Position numbers and translations under genes: made by a program. This document shows positions 8,786 through 17,010 of a stretch of 64,000 nucleotides of DNA, in pieces. The notes beneath the pieces were generated by a model that was not told where the DNA came from, did no database searches, and saw nothing but the letters and a program-made list of their open reading frames with translations. The first letter of the stretch is position 1, and every line of letters starts with the position of its first letter. Source of the stretch: Dickeya zeae NCPPB 2538 (GTDB lineage: Bacteria > Pseudomonadota > Gammaproteobacteria > Enterobacterales > Enterobacteriaceae); the NCBI RefSeq assembly GCF_000406165.1, contig NZ_CM001977.1, positions 2,865,064-2,929,063 on the forward strand, written 5' to 3'.

Positions 8786-8917
8786 CTATACCTTAATTAG
8801 CCGTGAAAGCGCCTGATACATCCCTTCGCGCAGCACATCTTTATTCACGGCATAATGCAAAGCACGGTGGTAATTGGGGCATAACACCACAGCATTTTCT
8901 ATCGTGTTGGAACTAAC
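8786..8917 (-). pseudogene. Remnant: C-terminal end of an HNH nuclease
   Basis: A frame of 43 codons with an in-frame stop just upstream and no start codon. It reads SSNTIENAVVLCPNYHRALH and continues YAVNKDVLREGMYQALSRL. The ENAVVLCPNYHRALHY segment is the typical second half of an HNH nuclease motif (Cys-Pro-Asn-x-His-Arg-x-x-His). The catalytic first half is absent from the preceding bases, so this is a decayed fragment, perhaps of a polymorphic toxin or McrA-type nuclease. The sequence from 8918 to the tRNA-Leu gene shows no further part. Confidence 0.7.
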
Positions 8918-9095
8918 TTAGCTCCGTACCACAGCATCCGAAAGCAAACGGACGAACCGCCCTGAATTTTTAATCACAATTCATGAATAAAACTTTTTTC
9001 AAATTCGGCCTTATTACGGCTTATAAAACCGTCATTATCAACGCCCGCGAAAAGCGCTGTCGCTATTTTGCTGCCACTTACCAAATTACAGGCAC

Positions 9096-9117
9096 GAAAA
9101 AACCGCCTTGTGGCGGT
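9096..9117 (-). terminator. Terminator of the glyW-cysT-leuZ tRNA operon
   Basis: On the minus strand a 6-bp GC stem (ACCGCC / GGCGGT, loop ACAAG or similar) is followed by six T residues, about 45 bases after the 3' end of tRNA-Leu. Confidence 0.8.
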
Positions 9118-9161
9118 CATGTTCTTTTAATTATTTTCTTATATTACAAGGCGTTAACGCA

Positions 9162-9248
9162 TGGTGCCCAGAGCGGGACTTGAACCCGCACAGCGCGAAC
9201 GCCGAGGGATTTTAAATCCCTTGTGTCTACCGATTCCACCATCTGGGC
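9162..9248 (-). tRNA. leuZ: tRNA-Leu (anticodon TAA)
   Basis: 87 bases including an encoded CCA. The cloverleaf has a GCCCAGA acceptor stem, the long variable arm of a class II tRNA and an anticodon loop with TAA. It is third in the tRNA-Gly, tRNA-Cys, tRNA-Leu order that follows pgsA in enterobacteria. Confidence 0.95.
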
Positions 9249-9256
9249 TCAGAATT

Positions 9257-9330
9257 TGGAGGCGCGTCCCGGAGTCGAACCGAGGTGGACGGATTTGCAA
9301 TCCGCTGCATGGCCACTCTGCCAACGCGCC
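9257..9330 (-). tRNA. cysT: tRNA-Cys (anticodon GCA)
   Basis: 74 bases including an encoded CCA, with a GGCGCGT acceptor stem, GTTCGA T-loop and anticodon GCA. It is 8 bases upstream of tRNA-Leu in the same transcript. Confidence 0.95.
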
Positions 9331-9359
9331 CCATTTTTAACGCTACAACTAAATCAACT

Positions 9360-9435
<76 letters not shown>

Positions 9436-9498
9436 ATTCTACAGAACGCATTGTTTATTAAGTAATTTCAATAAACCGTGTTGCTGTCGATGCGGTGC

Positions 9499-9526
9499 AT
9501 TCTACTTACCTGACGCAGTGAGTCAA
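9499..9526 (-). promoter_or_regulatory. Sigma-70 promoter of the tRNA operon
   Basis: TTGACT, 16 bases, TAGAAT, followed by a GC-rich discriminator (GCACCGC). This is the form of a stringently controlled stable-RNA promoter. It lies between pgsA and glyW, so the tRNAs can be made independently of uvrY-uvrC-pgsA. Confidence 0.75.
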
Positions 9527-9576
9527 TAAAATTATCACCTCACCAGAATCGTTTGCTGTTTTTTAAGGCGAGGCGA

Positions 9577-10125
9577 TCAATGTTCAAGCAAATCACGCCA
9601 GGCTGCGCTCAAATACTGGAACATTGACCAGAACGTTAATACAGCCGCCACATACAGAGCCGCAACCCCCGCCGCCTCAACCATAGGTTCAGGTCGCCAC
9701 AGCAAACCGACCAACGACACCATCTGCGCAGTAGTTTTAACTTTGCCAATCCAGGAAACCGCCACACTACTGCGTTTACCCAGTTCAGCCATCCACTCAC
9801 GCAATGCGGAAATGATGATCTCTCGCGCAATCATCGTCGCGGCAGGCAACGTAATCCACCACGAGTGATAATGCTCGCAGACCAGCACCAGCGCCACCGC
9901 CACCATGACTTTGTCAGCCACCGGATCCAGAAAGGCCCCGAAACGCGTGGTCTGCTTCCATAGACGGGCAAGGAAACCATCAAACCAGTCGGTTACCGCG
10001 GCAAAAACAAAGATGCCAGCGCATACCATCGGCGCCCAGCTAAATGGCAGATAAAACGCCAGCACAAAGAATGGGATTAGCACAACACGAAACAGGGTAA
10101 GCCACGTTGGTATATTAAATCGCAT
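9577..10125 (-). CDS. pgsA: CDP-diacylglycerol--glycerol-3-phosphate 3-phosphatidyltransferase
   Basis: 182 residues with about four to five membrane helices. The CDP-alcohol phosphotransferase signature is complete: D-W-F-D-G-F-L-A-R, then RFGAFLDPVADK, giving the four catalytic and metal-binding Asp residues. It forms phosphatidylglycerophosphate, the committed step to phosphatidylglycerol and cardiolipin. It is third in the uvrY-uvrC-pgsA unit, as in E. coli. The length equals that of the E. coli enzyme. Confidence 0.95.
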   Translation of the reverse strand: MRFNIPTWLTLFRVVLIPFFVLAFYLPFSWAPMVCAGIFVFAAVTDWFDGFLARLWKQTTRFGAFLDPVADKVMVAVALVLVCEHYHSWWITLPAATMIAREIIISALREWMAELGKRSSVAVSWIGKVKTTAQMVSLVGLLWRPEPMVEAAGVAALYVAAVLTFWSMFQYLSAAWRDLLEH

Positions 10126-10182
10126 AGCGTCTGGGTAACTGTCTGGCCCGAAAGATAATAGGGTTATGTTGCTACATTGCCT

Positions 10183-12015
10183 CTAGTGTTTCAATGCATG
10201 AAAGATTTTTTCTGCCAACGCATGCGAAATTCCCGGCACATTGGCAATGTCTTCCACGCTGGCATTCATCAGCGGCTGCAATCCACCCATGTATTTCAAC
10301 AGCATTTGGCGACGCTTTGGCCCAACCCCCTCAATCGTTTCCAGCGAGCTGGTACTTTTGACTTTGGCACGCTGTTTACGGTGACCACTGATAGCATGAT
10401 TGTGTGAATCATCACGAATATGCTGAATCACATGCAGTGCTGGTGAATCAGCCGGTAGAGCTACACCTTCACCCGTCGCTTCGAAGAACAGGGTTTCCAG
10501 ACCGGCTTTACGATCGCTGCCTTTTGCAACGCCCAGCAATACAGGGCGGGTCGTATCCCAGGTTACGTGCAATGACGCAAAAACATCTCTGGCTTGCGCC
10601 AACTGCCCTTTACCACCATCAATGACGATCACATCAGGAATCTTGCTTTCATCAATTGATTTATCATATCGCCGCCTGAGTACCTGATTCATCGCTGCAT
10701 AGTCATCACCTGGTGTAATACCCGTAATATTGTAGCGTCGATACTCCGAACGTAGCGGACCATCCGCATTAAATACAACACAGGAGGCCACCGTCTGCTC
10801 ACCCATAGTGTGGCTGATATCGAAGCACTCCATGCGGTTGATTTTTTCGATTCCAAGCACAGAAGCCAATGCCGTCAGACGCTGCTGAATAGTCGATTGC
10901 TGTGACAACTTGGTTGTCAGTGCGGTATGCGCATTAGTACGAGCCAGTTTGAGATAACGCGCCCGGTCGCCGCGAGGTCGGGTTTGAATCTGAATTTTTC
11001 GACCCGCTTGTTCAGTCAGAGATTCAGCTAACAACTGATACTCAGGTAGGGAAAAATCTAGCAGGATGTCGGATGGTAAAGTACGAGAAACACTCCCTTG
11101 CAAATAGAACTGGCCAACAAAGGTCTGTACCACTTCTGCCAGTTCGGTGCCTCCAGGAACCTTGGGGAAATAGCTCCGACTACCCAGTATTTTCCCCTGA
11201 CGAATAAAGAGCACATGCACACATGCCATACCAGCATCGAACGCCACACCGATGACATCAAGGTCATCACCATCGCCAGAGACAAATTGTTTTTCGGTAA
11301 CACGGCGTACAGCCTGAATCTGATCACGGATACGGGCGGCTTCCTCAAACTTCAGTGCGTGGCTGGCCGCCTCCATTCGTTCAATCAGGCGGGTTAATAC
11401 CTGCTGATCCTTACCTGACAGAAACAGACGAACATAATCGACCTGCTGTTGGTATTCCTCTTCGCTAACCAGGCCGTTAACGCACGGCCCCAGACAGCGG
11501 CCAATCTGATATTGCAGGCACGGACGCGAGCGATTGCGGTACACGCTGTTTTCACATTGGCGAATGGGAAACAGTTTTTGCAGTAGCATCAGTGTTTCAC
11601 GAACTGCATTCCCATTAGGAAACGGACCAAAGTACTCGCCTTTGGCATGTTTAGCGCCTCGATGGACAGACAGCCGGGGATGTGTATCCCCGCTGAGAAA
11701 AATCATGGGGTAGGACTTATCGTCACGCAGCAACACGTTATAACGTGGCTGATAACGCTTGATGTAGTTGTGTTCAAGCAACAGGGCTTCGGTTTCAGTA
11801 TGCGTGATCGTCACATCAATCTGACGGATACTTTTGACCAAAGCCTCTGTTTTGCGGCTGGCAACATGAGCACGAAAGTAACTGGAAAGACGTTTTTTCA
11901 GATCCTTAGCTTTACCGACATAGATAACCGTATCACTGGCATCATACATGCGGTAAACCCCAGGCTGACTGGTTACGGTCTTCAGAAAAGCCTGGGCATC
12001 AAAACAGTCAGTCAC
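10183..12015 (-). CDS. uvrC: Excinuclease ABC subunit C
   Basis: 610 residues, the same as E. coli UvrC. An N-terminal GIY-YIG nuclease domain (GVYRMYDASDTVIYVGKAKD) makes the 3' incision. A UVR motif (about 200-240, EAASHALKFEEAARIRDQI) contacts UvrB. The RNase H-like domain contains ECFDISHTMGEQTVAS and VIVIDGGKGQL for the 5' incision, and C-terminal helix-hairpin-helix motifs (IEGVGPKRRQMLL, VPGISHALAEKI) bind DNA. The start is GTG at 12015, overlapping the uvrY stop by 8 bases, so translation is probably coupled. Confidence 0.96.
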   Translation of the reverse strand: MTDCFDAQAFLKTVTSQPGVYRMYDASDTVIYVGKAKDLKKRLSSYFRAHVASRKTEALVKSIRQIDVTITHTETEALLLEHNYIKRYQPRYNVLLRDDKSYPMIFLSGDTHPRLSVHRGAKHAKGEYFGPFPNGNAVRETLMLLQKLFPIRQCENSVYRNRSRPCLQYQIGRCLGPCVNGLVSEEEYQQQVDYVRLFLSGKDQQVLTRLIERMEAASHALKFEEAARIRDQIQAVRRVTEKQFVSGDGDDLDVIGVAFDAGMACVHVLFIRQGKILGSRSYFPKVPGGTELAEVVQTFVGQFYLQGSVSRTLPSDILLDFSLPEYQLLAESLTEQAGRKIQIQTRPRGDRARYLKLARTNAHTALTTKLSQQSTIQQRLTALASVLGIEKINRMECFDISHTMGEQTVASCVVFNADGPLRSEYRRYNITGITPGDDYAAMNQVLRRRYDKSIDESKIPDVIVIDGGKGQLAQARDVFASLHVTWDTTRPVLLGVAKGSDRKAGLETLFFEATGEGVALPADSPALHVIQHIRDDSHNHAISGHRKQRAKVKSTSSLETIEGVGPKRRQMLLKYMGGLQPLMNASVEDIANVPGISHALAEKIFHALKH

Positions 12016-12664
12016 TACTAATCAATGTCTCCGCATTAAAGAGCCCATGACGAATCGCCAGATGCGTCAGCTCTACATCGCCATTAATATTCAATTTGCT
12101 GAACATTCGATAGCGATAACTGTTGACCGTCTTCGGGCTAAGATTGAGTTGATCAGAGATCTCCGTCACCTTCTGCCCTTTCGTGATCATTATCATGATC
12201 TGCAACTCACGCTCAGACAGGCACTCCAACGGTGTTTCCGTCTGCGGCTCCAGCTGGCTTAATGCCATCTGCTGAGCAATGTCCGACGCAATATATCGCT
12301 TACCAGCATGCACAGAGCGAATGGCGCAAATCACCTCTTCCGGGGTTGCCCCTTTACTGAGATAACCCGCCGCACCTGCCTGCATCACCTTAGCTGGCAA
12401 GGGGTTCTCTGTGTAAATCGTTAGCATTATAACTTTAATTTCAGGGGAAAATCGCACAATTTTGCGCGTTGCCTCAAGACCGCCTATTCCTGGCATGTTC
12501 ATGTCCATCAGCACAACATCCACACTATTATTACGGCACCATCTGACCGCATCTTCTCCGCACTGCGCCTCACCAACAACCTTGAGGCCTTTGATATCGT
12601 CAAGAATGCGCCGTATCCCTGCTCGCACCAGTTCATGGTCATCAACAAGAAAAACGCTAATCAA
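12008..12664 (-). CDS. uvrY: Response regulator UvrY/GacA
   Basis: 218 residues from a TTG start (ISVFLVDDHELVRAG follows). The receiver domain has the phospho-acceptor Asp in VDVVLMDMNMPG, and the LuxR-type helix-turn-helix has SERELQIMIMITKGQKVTEI and SPKTVNSYRYRMFSKL. It is the partner of the BarA sensor kinase and drives transcription of CsrB-type small RNAs, a main virulence switch in soft-rot bacteria (GacA). An upstream ATG at 12691 is in frame, but a GGAG ribosome site 8-9 bases before the TTG, and the match in length to E. coli UvrY, decide for the TTG. Confidence 0.94.
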   Translation of the reverse strand: MISVFLVDDHELVRAGIRRILDDIKGLKVVGEAQCGEDAVRWCRNNSVDVVLMDMNMPGIGGLEATRKIVRFSPEIKVIMLTIYTENPLPAKVMQAGAAGYLSKGATPEEVICAIRSVHAGKRYIASDIAQQMALSQLEPQTETPLECLSERELQIMIMITKGQKVTEISDQLNLSPKTVNSYRYRMFSKLNINGDVELTHLAIRHGLFNAETLISSD

Positions 12665-13306
12665 AGAACAATTCTCCAAAAAGAGTAACACTTACAGACG
12701 CGTTTGTTGCAGGTGGTACTACATGGTTTAGAAAAAATGAATACACTTTTTAATTAAAAATGTATTTTTTATTCTACTATGTGGTATTATTGTTTAAGCT
12801 CCTGAATGATACCGAGTGCGTATCAGACAAGGAACTCTCCACCATCACAGTATTCATATTTCAAACCTGGTTTTTTAGAGAAACAGACGGCATTACCGTC
12901 TAAAAATTTCAAAAAATAAATACAATCAAGAGATTATCAAGTTTTACGAGTATAGGCAATCAGTCACACGACGACTTTTTCCATCATTGTAACCGTCTTG
13001 TCACGTTGTTGCACCGACTGTTTACTACAAATAATACACCTGCCCCAAAATATCCATATAAAAGTTGCAATGTTTCTAATCAAACGCATTTAAAAGCCAA
13101 AAAATACGTTAACAAAATATAGGCAGAATGTGGCATAAACAGATAAAAACAATACAACTTCACCTTCTGACAGGATTATTTTCCTCGCCAGATGGATTGT
13201 CATGTATGGTATAATAGGTCCAAATTTTGTTATGTCGTCGACAAGCATTGGGTGCAGACCACCCTCAGGGGCTGCTCGCCGACTTCCGTTTCCCACAGGA
13301 GATTCT
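12665..13306. other. AT-rich divergent region between uvrY and yecF
   Basis: About 640 bases with no gene. It holds an AT-rich inverted repeat centred on TTAATTAA near 12751 and a terminator-like hairpin at 12885-12901 (AGACGG / CCGTCT followed by TAAAAATTT). These could be parts of promoters or of a small RNA. The sequence alone does not decide. The uvrY promoter (minus) and the yecF promoter (plus) must lie here. Confidence 0.45.
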
Positions 13307-13531
13307 ATGAATAACAATGACTTCCCGACAGCGTCTATACCAGAAACACTGGCTCATGAAGTGAGCTGTCTGAAAGTACTGACGACGTTGATGCTGAAAT
13401 CCATCGGTCAGGCTGATGCTGGAAAAGTGATCGTTAACATGGAGAAATACGCGGCTCAACTGGAAGACCCAACCCAGGCCGAGATATTCAACACAACTAT
13501 TAAGCAAATCAAAACAGTCTACCGCCGCTAA
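13307..13531 (+). CDS. yecF: DUF2594 family protein YecF
   Basis: 74 residues from the ATG at 13307, which has a perfect CAGGAGA ribosome site; a longer frame from 13202 is not needed. The sequence (LAHEVSCLKVLTTLMLKSIG, QADAGKVIVNMEKYAAQLED, TIKQIKTVYRR) aligns along its full length with E. coli YecF, which also sits divergently beside uvrY. It is a small helical cytosolic protein of unknown function. Confidence 0.88.
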   Translation: MNNNDFPTASIPETLAHEVSCLKVLTTLMLKSIGQADAGKVIVNMEKYAAQLEDPTQAEIFNTTIKQIKTVYRR

Positions 13532-13537
13532 TCAAAT

Positions 13538-13575
13538 CCCACCGAACAATATTATAACCGCAATTGTTCGGTGGG
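13538..13575. terminator. Strong hairpin downstream of yecF
   Basis: A perfect 13-bp inverted repeat (CCCACCGAACAAT / ATTGTTCGGTGGG) with a 12-base spacer, 6 bases after the yecF stop. No long T run follows, so it may be a weak terminator or a 3' stabilising element. Confidence 0.55.
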
Positions 13576-13824
13576 TATAAATCACGCTTACCTGATTAAT
13601 AAAAAAACAGAAATAGAAATAACAATACACAAATACTGACAAGATGATTTATATTTCGTCAGCAAATAAATTTGCCAGATACATATCGGAGCTGTATTTA
13701 ATCGATTTTATTTACGATGAAATTTTTCGAATGAAATAAAGCAGAACAAGAAATCATCTTAGTAATTAAATTCTTAGAGAAATACTCATATGAGCTTAAC
13801 GACCGTGCTCATGAAAGGAAGTGT

Positions 13825-13900
<76 letters not shown>

Positions 13901-13911
13901 AACGGGGACGG

Positions 13912-13940
13912 ATTATTCTCCTCTTAACGCCATCTGTCAA
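13912..13940 (-). promoter_or_regulatory. Sigma-70 promoter of tRNA-Lys
   Basis: A perfect TTGACA -35, 17-base spacer and AATAAT -10, 12 bases before the tRNA 5' end. Confidence 0.75.
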
Positions 13941-14228
13941 ATAGTTCATCCTACTTTTTTCAACCTCGAACTATTCGGCGAACACCTTGTAACCCATCAC
14001 TATTTTCCGCTCCCGGTTTACTTCACCCTGATGGCAACCCGATGCGGATGGGTAGGTAGCTTTTCCCAGCGTTCACCGGATACCGCTTTACCTGATAGAC
14101 AGGCGCAATCTTCTCAACTCATCATCAGATGAATACCGTGTTATTATTAATCATTCTGATTTCTTATCACTTGTGGGTGACTCACTCTCCCCTTTATCAC
14201 GACAGACAGGATCCGGAAACTACAACAA

Positions 14229-15632
14229 ATGACAGAACAAACGCCTCATTCCCCGGATAACACCGGGCATAGCGACCTGCGGCGCAATCTCACCAACCGC
14301 CACATCCAGTTAATCGCCATCGGTGGCGCTATTGGCACCGGCCTATTTATGGGGTCGGGAAAAACGATCAGTCTTGCCGGCCCATCGATCATATTTGTTT
14401 ATATGATCATCGGTTTCATGCTGTTTTTTGTTATGCGTGCGATGGGAGAACTACTGCTCTCCGACCTTAATTACAAGTCATTTAGTGATTTTGCTGCCGA
14501 CTTGCTCGGACCGTGGGCCGGATTTTTTACCGGCTGGACATACTGGTTTTGCTGGGTGGTCACTGGTATTGCCGATGTCGTCGCCATCAGTGCCTATGCA
14601 CAATTCTGGCTGCCGGATTTATCACAGTGGATTAGCTCTCTGCTTTGTGTGTTACTGCTCCTGACGTTGAATCTGGCTACCGTTAAGCTGTTTGGCGAAA
14701 TGGAGTTCTGGTTCGCCATGATTAAGATAGTCGCCATCGTCGCACTCATCGTGATCGGTGCCGGACTGGTTATCATGCACTTCACCTCACCTTCTGGTGC
14801 GGTCGCATCCGTGAGCAATCTGTGGCAAGACGGGGGATTTTTTCCGAAAGGGCTCAGCGGCTTTTTCGCCGGCTTTCAAATCGCGGTTTTTGCCTTTGTT
14901 GGTATAGAACTGGTTGGCACCACCGCGGCAGAAACTAAAAATCCTAATGTGGTGCTGCCACGTGCTATTAACGCCATCCCCATACGCATCATCATGTTCT
15001 ACGTCTTTGCGCTGATCATGATTATGTCCGTGACGCCGTGGAGTCATATCGCAGCCGATCGCAGTCCGTTTGTGGAAATGTTTGTCCTGGTAGGGTTACC
15101 GGCGGCGGCCAGCGTCATTAACTTTGTGGTACTGACATCCGCAGCGTCTTCCGCCAATAGTGGGGTCTTCTCTACCAGTCGCATGCTGTTCGGGTTGGCC
15201 AGACAAGGGGACGCACCGGCACGCTTTGGCCAGCTCTCTAAACGCGCCGTACCTTCAGCAGGCCTGCTCTTTTCATGCCTGTGCCTACTTTCCGGTGTGG
15301 TGTTGATCTATTTAATTCCCAACGTCATGACGGTGTTTACTCTGGTCACGACCGTGTCCGCCATTTTGTTCATGTTCGTATGGAGCATTATCCTATGCTC
15401 TTATCTGGCGTACCGTCGGCATCGCCCACAGCTACACCAGTCCTCTTCATACAAAATGCCATGCGGTATTGTGATGAGTTGGGCTTGTCTGGCTTTCTTT
15501 GCTTTCGTACTGGTATTACTGACGCTGCAGCCAGATACACTACAGGCATTGATGGTGACACCGGTGTGGTTTGTCGTGTTGGCGATAGCCTACCAGCTTA
15601 TTCGCCGTCGTAGAGCACAGGTTGAGGCGTAA
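14229..15632 (+). CDS. cycA: D-serine/D-alanine/glycine:H+ symporter
   Basis: 467 residues and 12 predicted membrane helices of the amino acid-polyamine-organocation family. The sequence LRRNLTNRHIQLIAIGGAIG then TGLFMGSGKTISLAGPSI is the family's helix 1 and substrate-binding loop. AFVGIELVGTTAAETKNP in helix 6 is typical of the AAT branch. WTYWFCWVVTGIADVVAISAY fits CycA better than other members. It imports D-Ser, D-Ala, Gly and D-cycloserine. Convergent with the truncated nac gene, with a strong hairpin between. Confidence 0.88.
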   Translation: MTEQTPHSPDNTGHSDLRRNLTNRHIQLIAIGGAIGTGLFMGSGKTISLAGPSIIFVYMIIGFMLFFVMRAMGELLLSDLNYKSFSDFAADLLGPWAGFFTGWTYWFCWVVTGIADVVAISAYAQFWLPDLSQWISSLLCVLLLLTLNLATVKLFGEMEFWFAMIKIVAIVALIVIGAGLVIMHFTSPSGAVASVSNLWQDGGFFPKGLSGFFAGFQIAVFAFVGIELVGTTAAETKNPNVVLPRAINAIPIRIIMFYVFALIMIMSVTPWSHIAADRSPFVEMFVLVGLPAAASVINFVVLTSAASSANSGVFSTSRMLFGLARQGDAPARFGQLSKRAVPSAGLLFSCLCLLSGVVLIYLIPNVMTVFTLVTTVSAILFMFVWSIILCSYLAYRRHRPQLHQSSSYKMPCGIVMSWACLAFFAFVLVLLTLQPDTLQALMVTPVWFVVLAIAYQLIRRRRAQVEA

Positions 15633-15662
15633 ACCCCAAACGCTAAAAAAGTCTGGAATTCA

Positions 15663-15700
15663 ATACGGTCAGCTACACCTGCTGGTATAGCTGACCGTAT
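15663..15700. terminator. Hairpin between cycA and truncated nac
   Basis: A 13-bp perfect stem (ATACGGTCAGCTA / TAGCTGACCGTAT), extendable past one mismatch to a TGCT loop. It lies 4 bases beyond the nac stop and 30 after the cycA stop, so it can serve both genes. Confidence 0.65.
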
Positions 15701-15704
15701 CCGA

Positions 15705-15980
15705 TTAAACACTTACTGTTTGTCGTACACCGTTCACCGCATGCTTTGCTTGTTCGCACTGATTCAAAATAGTTTGTGCATGTGAATACAGAATCTTGCC
15801 CGCTTCAGTCGGCGTTACGCCACGACGACTACGTACCAGCAATTGCTTCTCCATTTCGCTTTCGAGCGTGGCAACTTGCTGGCTCAGCGCTGGTTGCGCA
15901 ATATGCAACATTTCAGCGGCCTGGGTCAGGCTGCCAATATCAACGATTTTTACAAAGTATTTGAGCCGTCTCAGATTCAT
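15705..15980 (-). CDS. nac: Truncated Nac, LysR-type regulator (DNA-binding and linker-helix part only)
   Basis: 91 residues. MNLRRLKYFVKIVDIGSLTQ, AAEMLHIAQPALSQQVATLE and GVTPTEAGKILYSHA match the start of enterobacterial Nac almost residue for residue. It comprises the winged helix-turn-helix (1-60) and linker helix (about 65-85). It ends at VRQTVSV, where full-length Nac (about 305 residues) enters its effector domain. No remainder follows; a hairpin and the cycA end come instead. The ribosome site (GGGAGG) and a sigma-54 promoter are kept. Work on Klebsiella NAC showed that about the first 100 residues suffice for its known activities, so this may be functional rather than a pseudogene. 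Confidence 0.85.
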   Translation of the reverse strand: MNLRRLKYFVKIVDIGSLTQAAEMLHIAQPALSQQVATLESEMEKQLLVRSRRGVTPTEAGKILYSHAQTILNQCEQAKHAVNGVRQTVSV

Positions 15981-16013
15981 GTGTACCTCCCGAATAGTTA
16001 CGGCTTAGTAGTA

Positions 16014-16028
16014 GCAAGAAGCGCGCCA
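16014..16028 (-). promoter_or_regulatory. Sigma-54 promoter of nac
   Basis: TGGCGC, 5 bases, TTGC, which is the -24/-12 form with one departure from TGGCAC. The predicted start near 16002 gives a leader of about 20 bases that still contains the GGGAGG ribosome site. nac is sigma-54/NtrC dependent in Klebsiella and E. coli. Confidence 0.7.
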
Positions 16029-16316
16029 GATCATTTCACTATTATCAAAAAAAGTGCTCCCATGGCTTAACCCACTTAAAAATAAGTAAAAGCAATGGTG
16101 ATAGCCGCAACAGTAACAATACTAATTCCCCACCATGAACCGCTACCCACCCGTAACGTGGCCCACTCGCACCAAAGTAGTGCAAAGATTGCTATCTGAA
16201 AGTGCATTCCTGAACAATGTCGACCATCGCCTGGTGTGAAAAACGCCGACTACCGCAATAATTTCAATAATTTGATTATAAGTTCAGCAAACAGTCATCC
16301 CCAGCGCTATCATGCT

Positions 16317-16345
16317 TTGACAAGCACTCAGGCTGCCGCTATCAT
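16317..16345 (+). promoter_or_regulatory. Sigma-70 promoter of tRNA-Asn
   Basis: TTGACA, 17 bases, TATCAT, 17 bases before the tRNA 5' end. Confidence 0.75.
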
Positions 16346-16362
16346 CCACACCACTTAGCGAT

Positions 16363-16438
16363 TCCTCTGTAGTTCAGTCGGTAGAACGGCGGACTGTTAA
16401 TCCGTATGTCACTGGTTCGAGTCCAGTCAGAGGAGCCA
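16363..16438 (+). tRNA. tRNA-Asn (anticodon GTT)
   Basis: 76 bases including CCA, with a TCCTCTG acceptor stem, AGTTCAGTCGGTAGAACG D-arm and anticodon GTT. Its position next to nac matches the asn tRNA cluster near cbl-nac in E. coli. tRNA-Asn genes are common integration sites, but no integrase follows. Confidence 0.95.
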
Positions 16439-16443
16439 AATTC

Positions 16444-16481
16444 AACGCCTTGCAGTTCATAAAGAACTGCGAGGCGTTTTT
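16444..16481 (+). terminator. Terminator of tRNA-Asn
   Basis: A long stem AACGCCT-TGCAGTTC / GAACTGC-GAGGCGTT with a small loop, ending in TTTTTC, 6 bases after the tRNA. Confidence 0.85.
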
Positions 16482-17010
16482 CTTTGTATGGCCCGACACT
16501 CCGTTATGTCATCGCCGTGCTGTCAGGTTCAGGTTCATCATCGTGGAGGCATTAATCAGATATGACGTCAGATAATGATTAATGTTCAGCCTAATAAGCC
16601 GTGATAATCAGCCCATGTTAATTAAGCAGTATTAATTATCTGCTTATAATAGAAAAACTAACGTGACAATCAATTATTGTTATTTTCCTGCTGCTTATTT
16701 TATTTCTTACTTAGAATAAAACCTGATACAAAAGTCAATAAACCGGCCCGAGAATAATACCTGTACAGACTTATATCCCCTCCCCTATACTCGCGATAAT
16801 GCGCTACCGGCCAGCCGATATTGACTATCACAATCTTATGCAAAAAGAGCGGTAAGACATCCTACCTTCAGTGCCGCGCACGCATCGGGTAAGGAATAAT
16901 AGACAATAAAAGTCGGCTAAGAGGTTATTTTTCACACCACTATTAATTACCGTAATAAATCACAAGGATGAAATTACATCAGAGAATTCTGGTGCACACA
17001 GGAGGGAGTC
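16482..17010. other. Intergenic region upstream of the glycosyltransferase
   Basis: About 530 bases, mostly AT-rich, with no gene, integrase remnant or second copy of the tRNA-Asn 3' end that I could find. It must carry the promoter of the next gene. Confidence 0.5.

Noticed and set aside
8983..9183. 66-codon plus-strand frame before the tRNAs
   Set aside because: It runs through the tRNA terminator and into tRNA-Leu; no ribosome site.
16363..16438. tRNA-Asn as an att site of an integrated island in this window
   Set aside because: No integrase and no second copy of the tRNA 3' end were found within the window.
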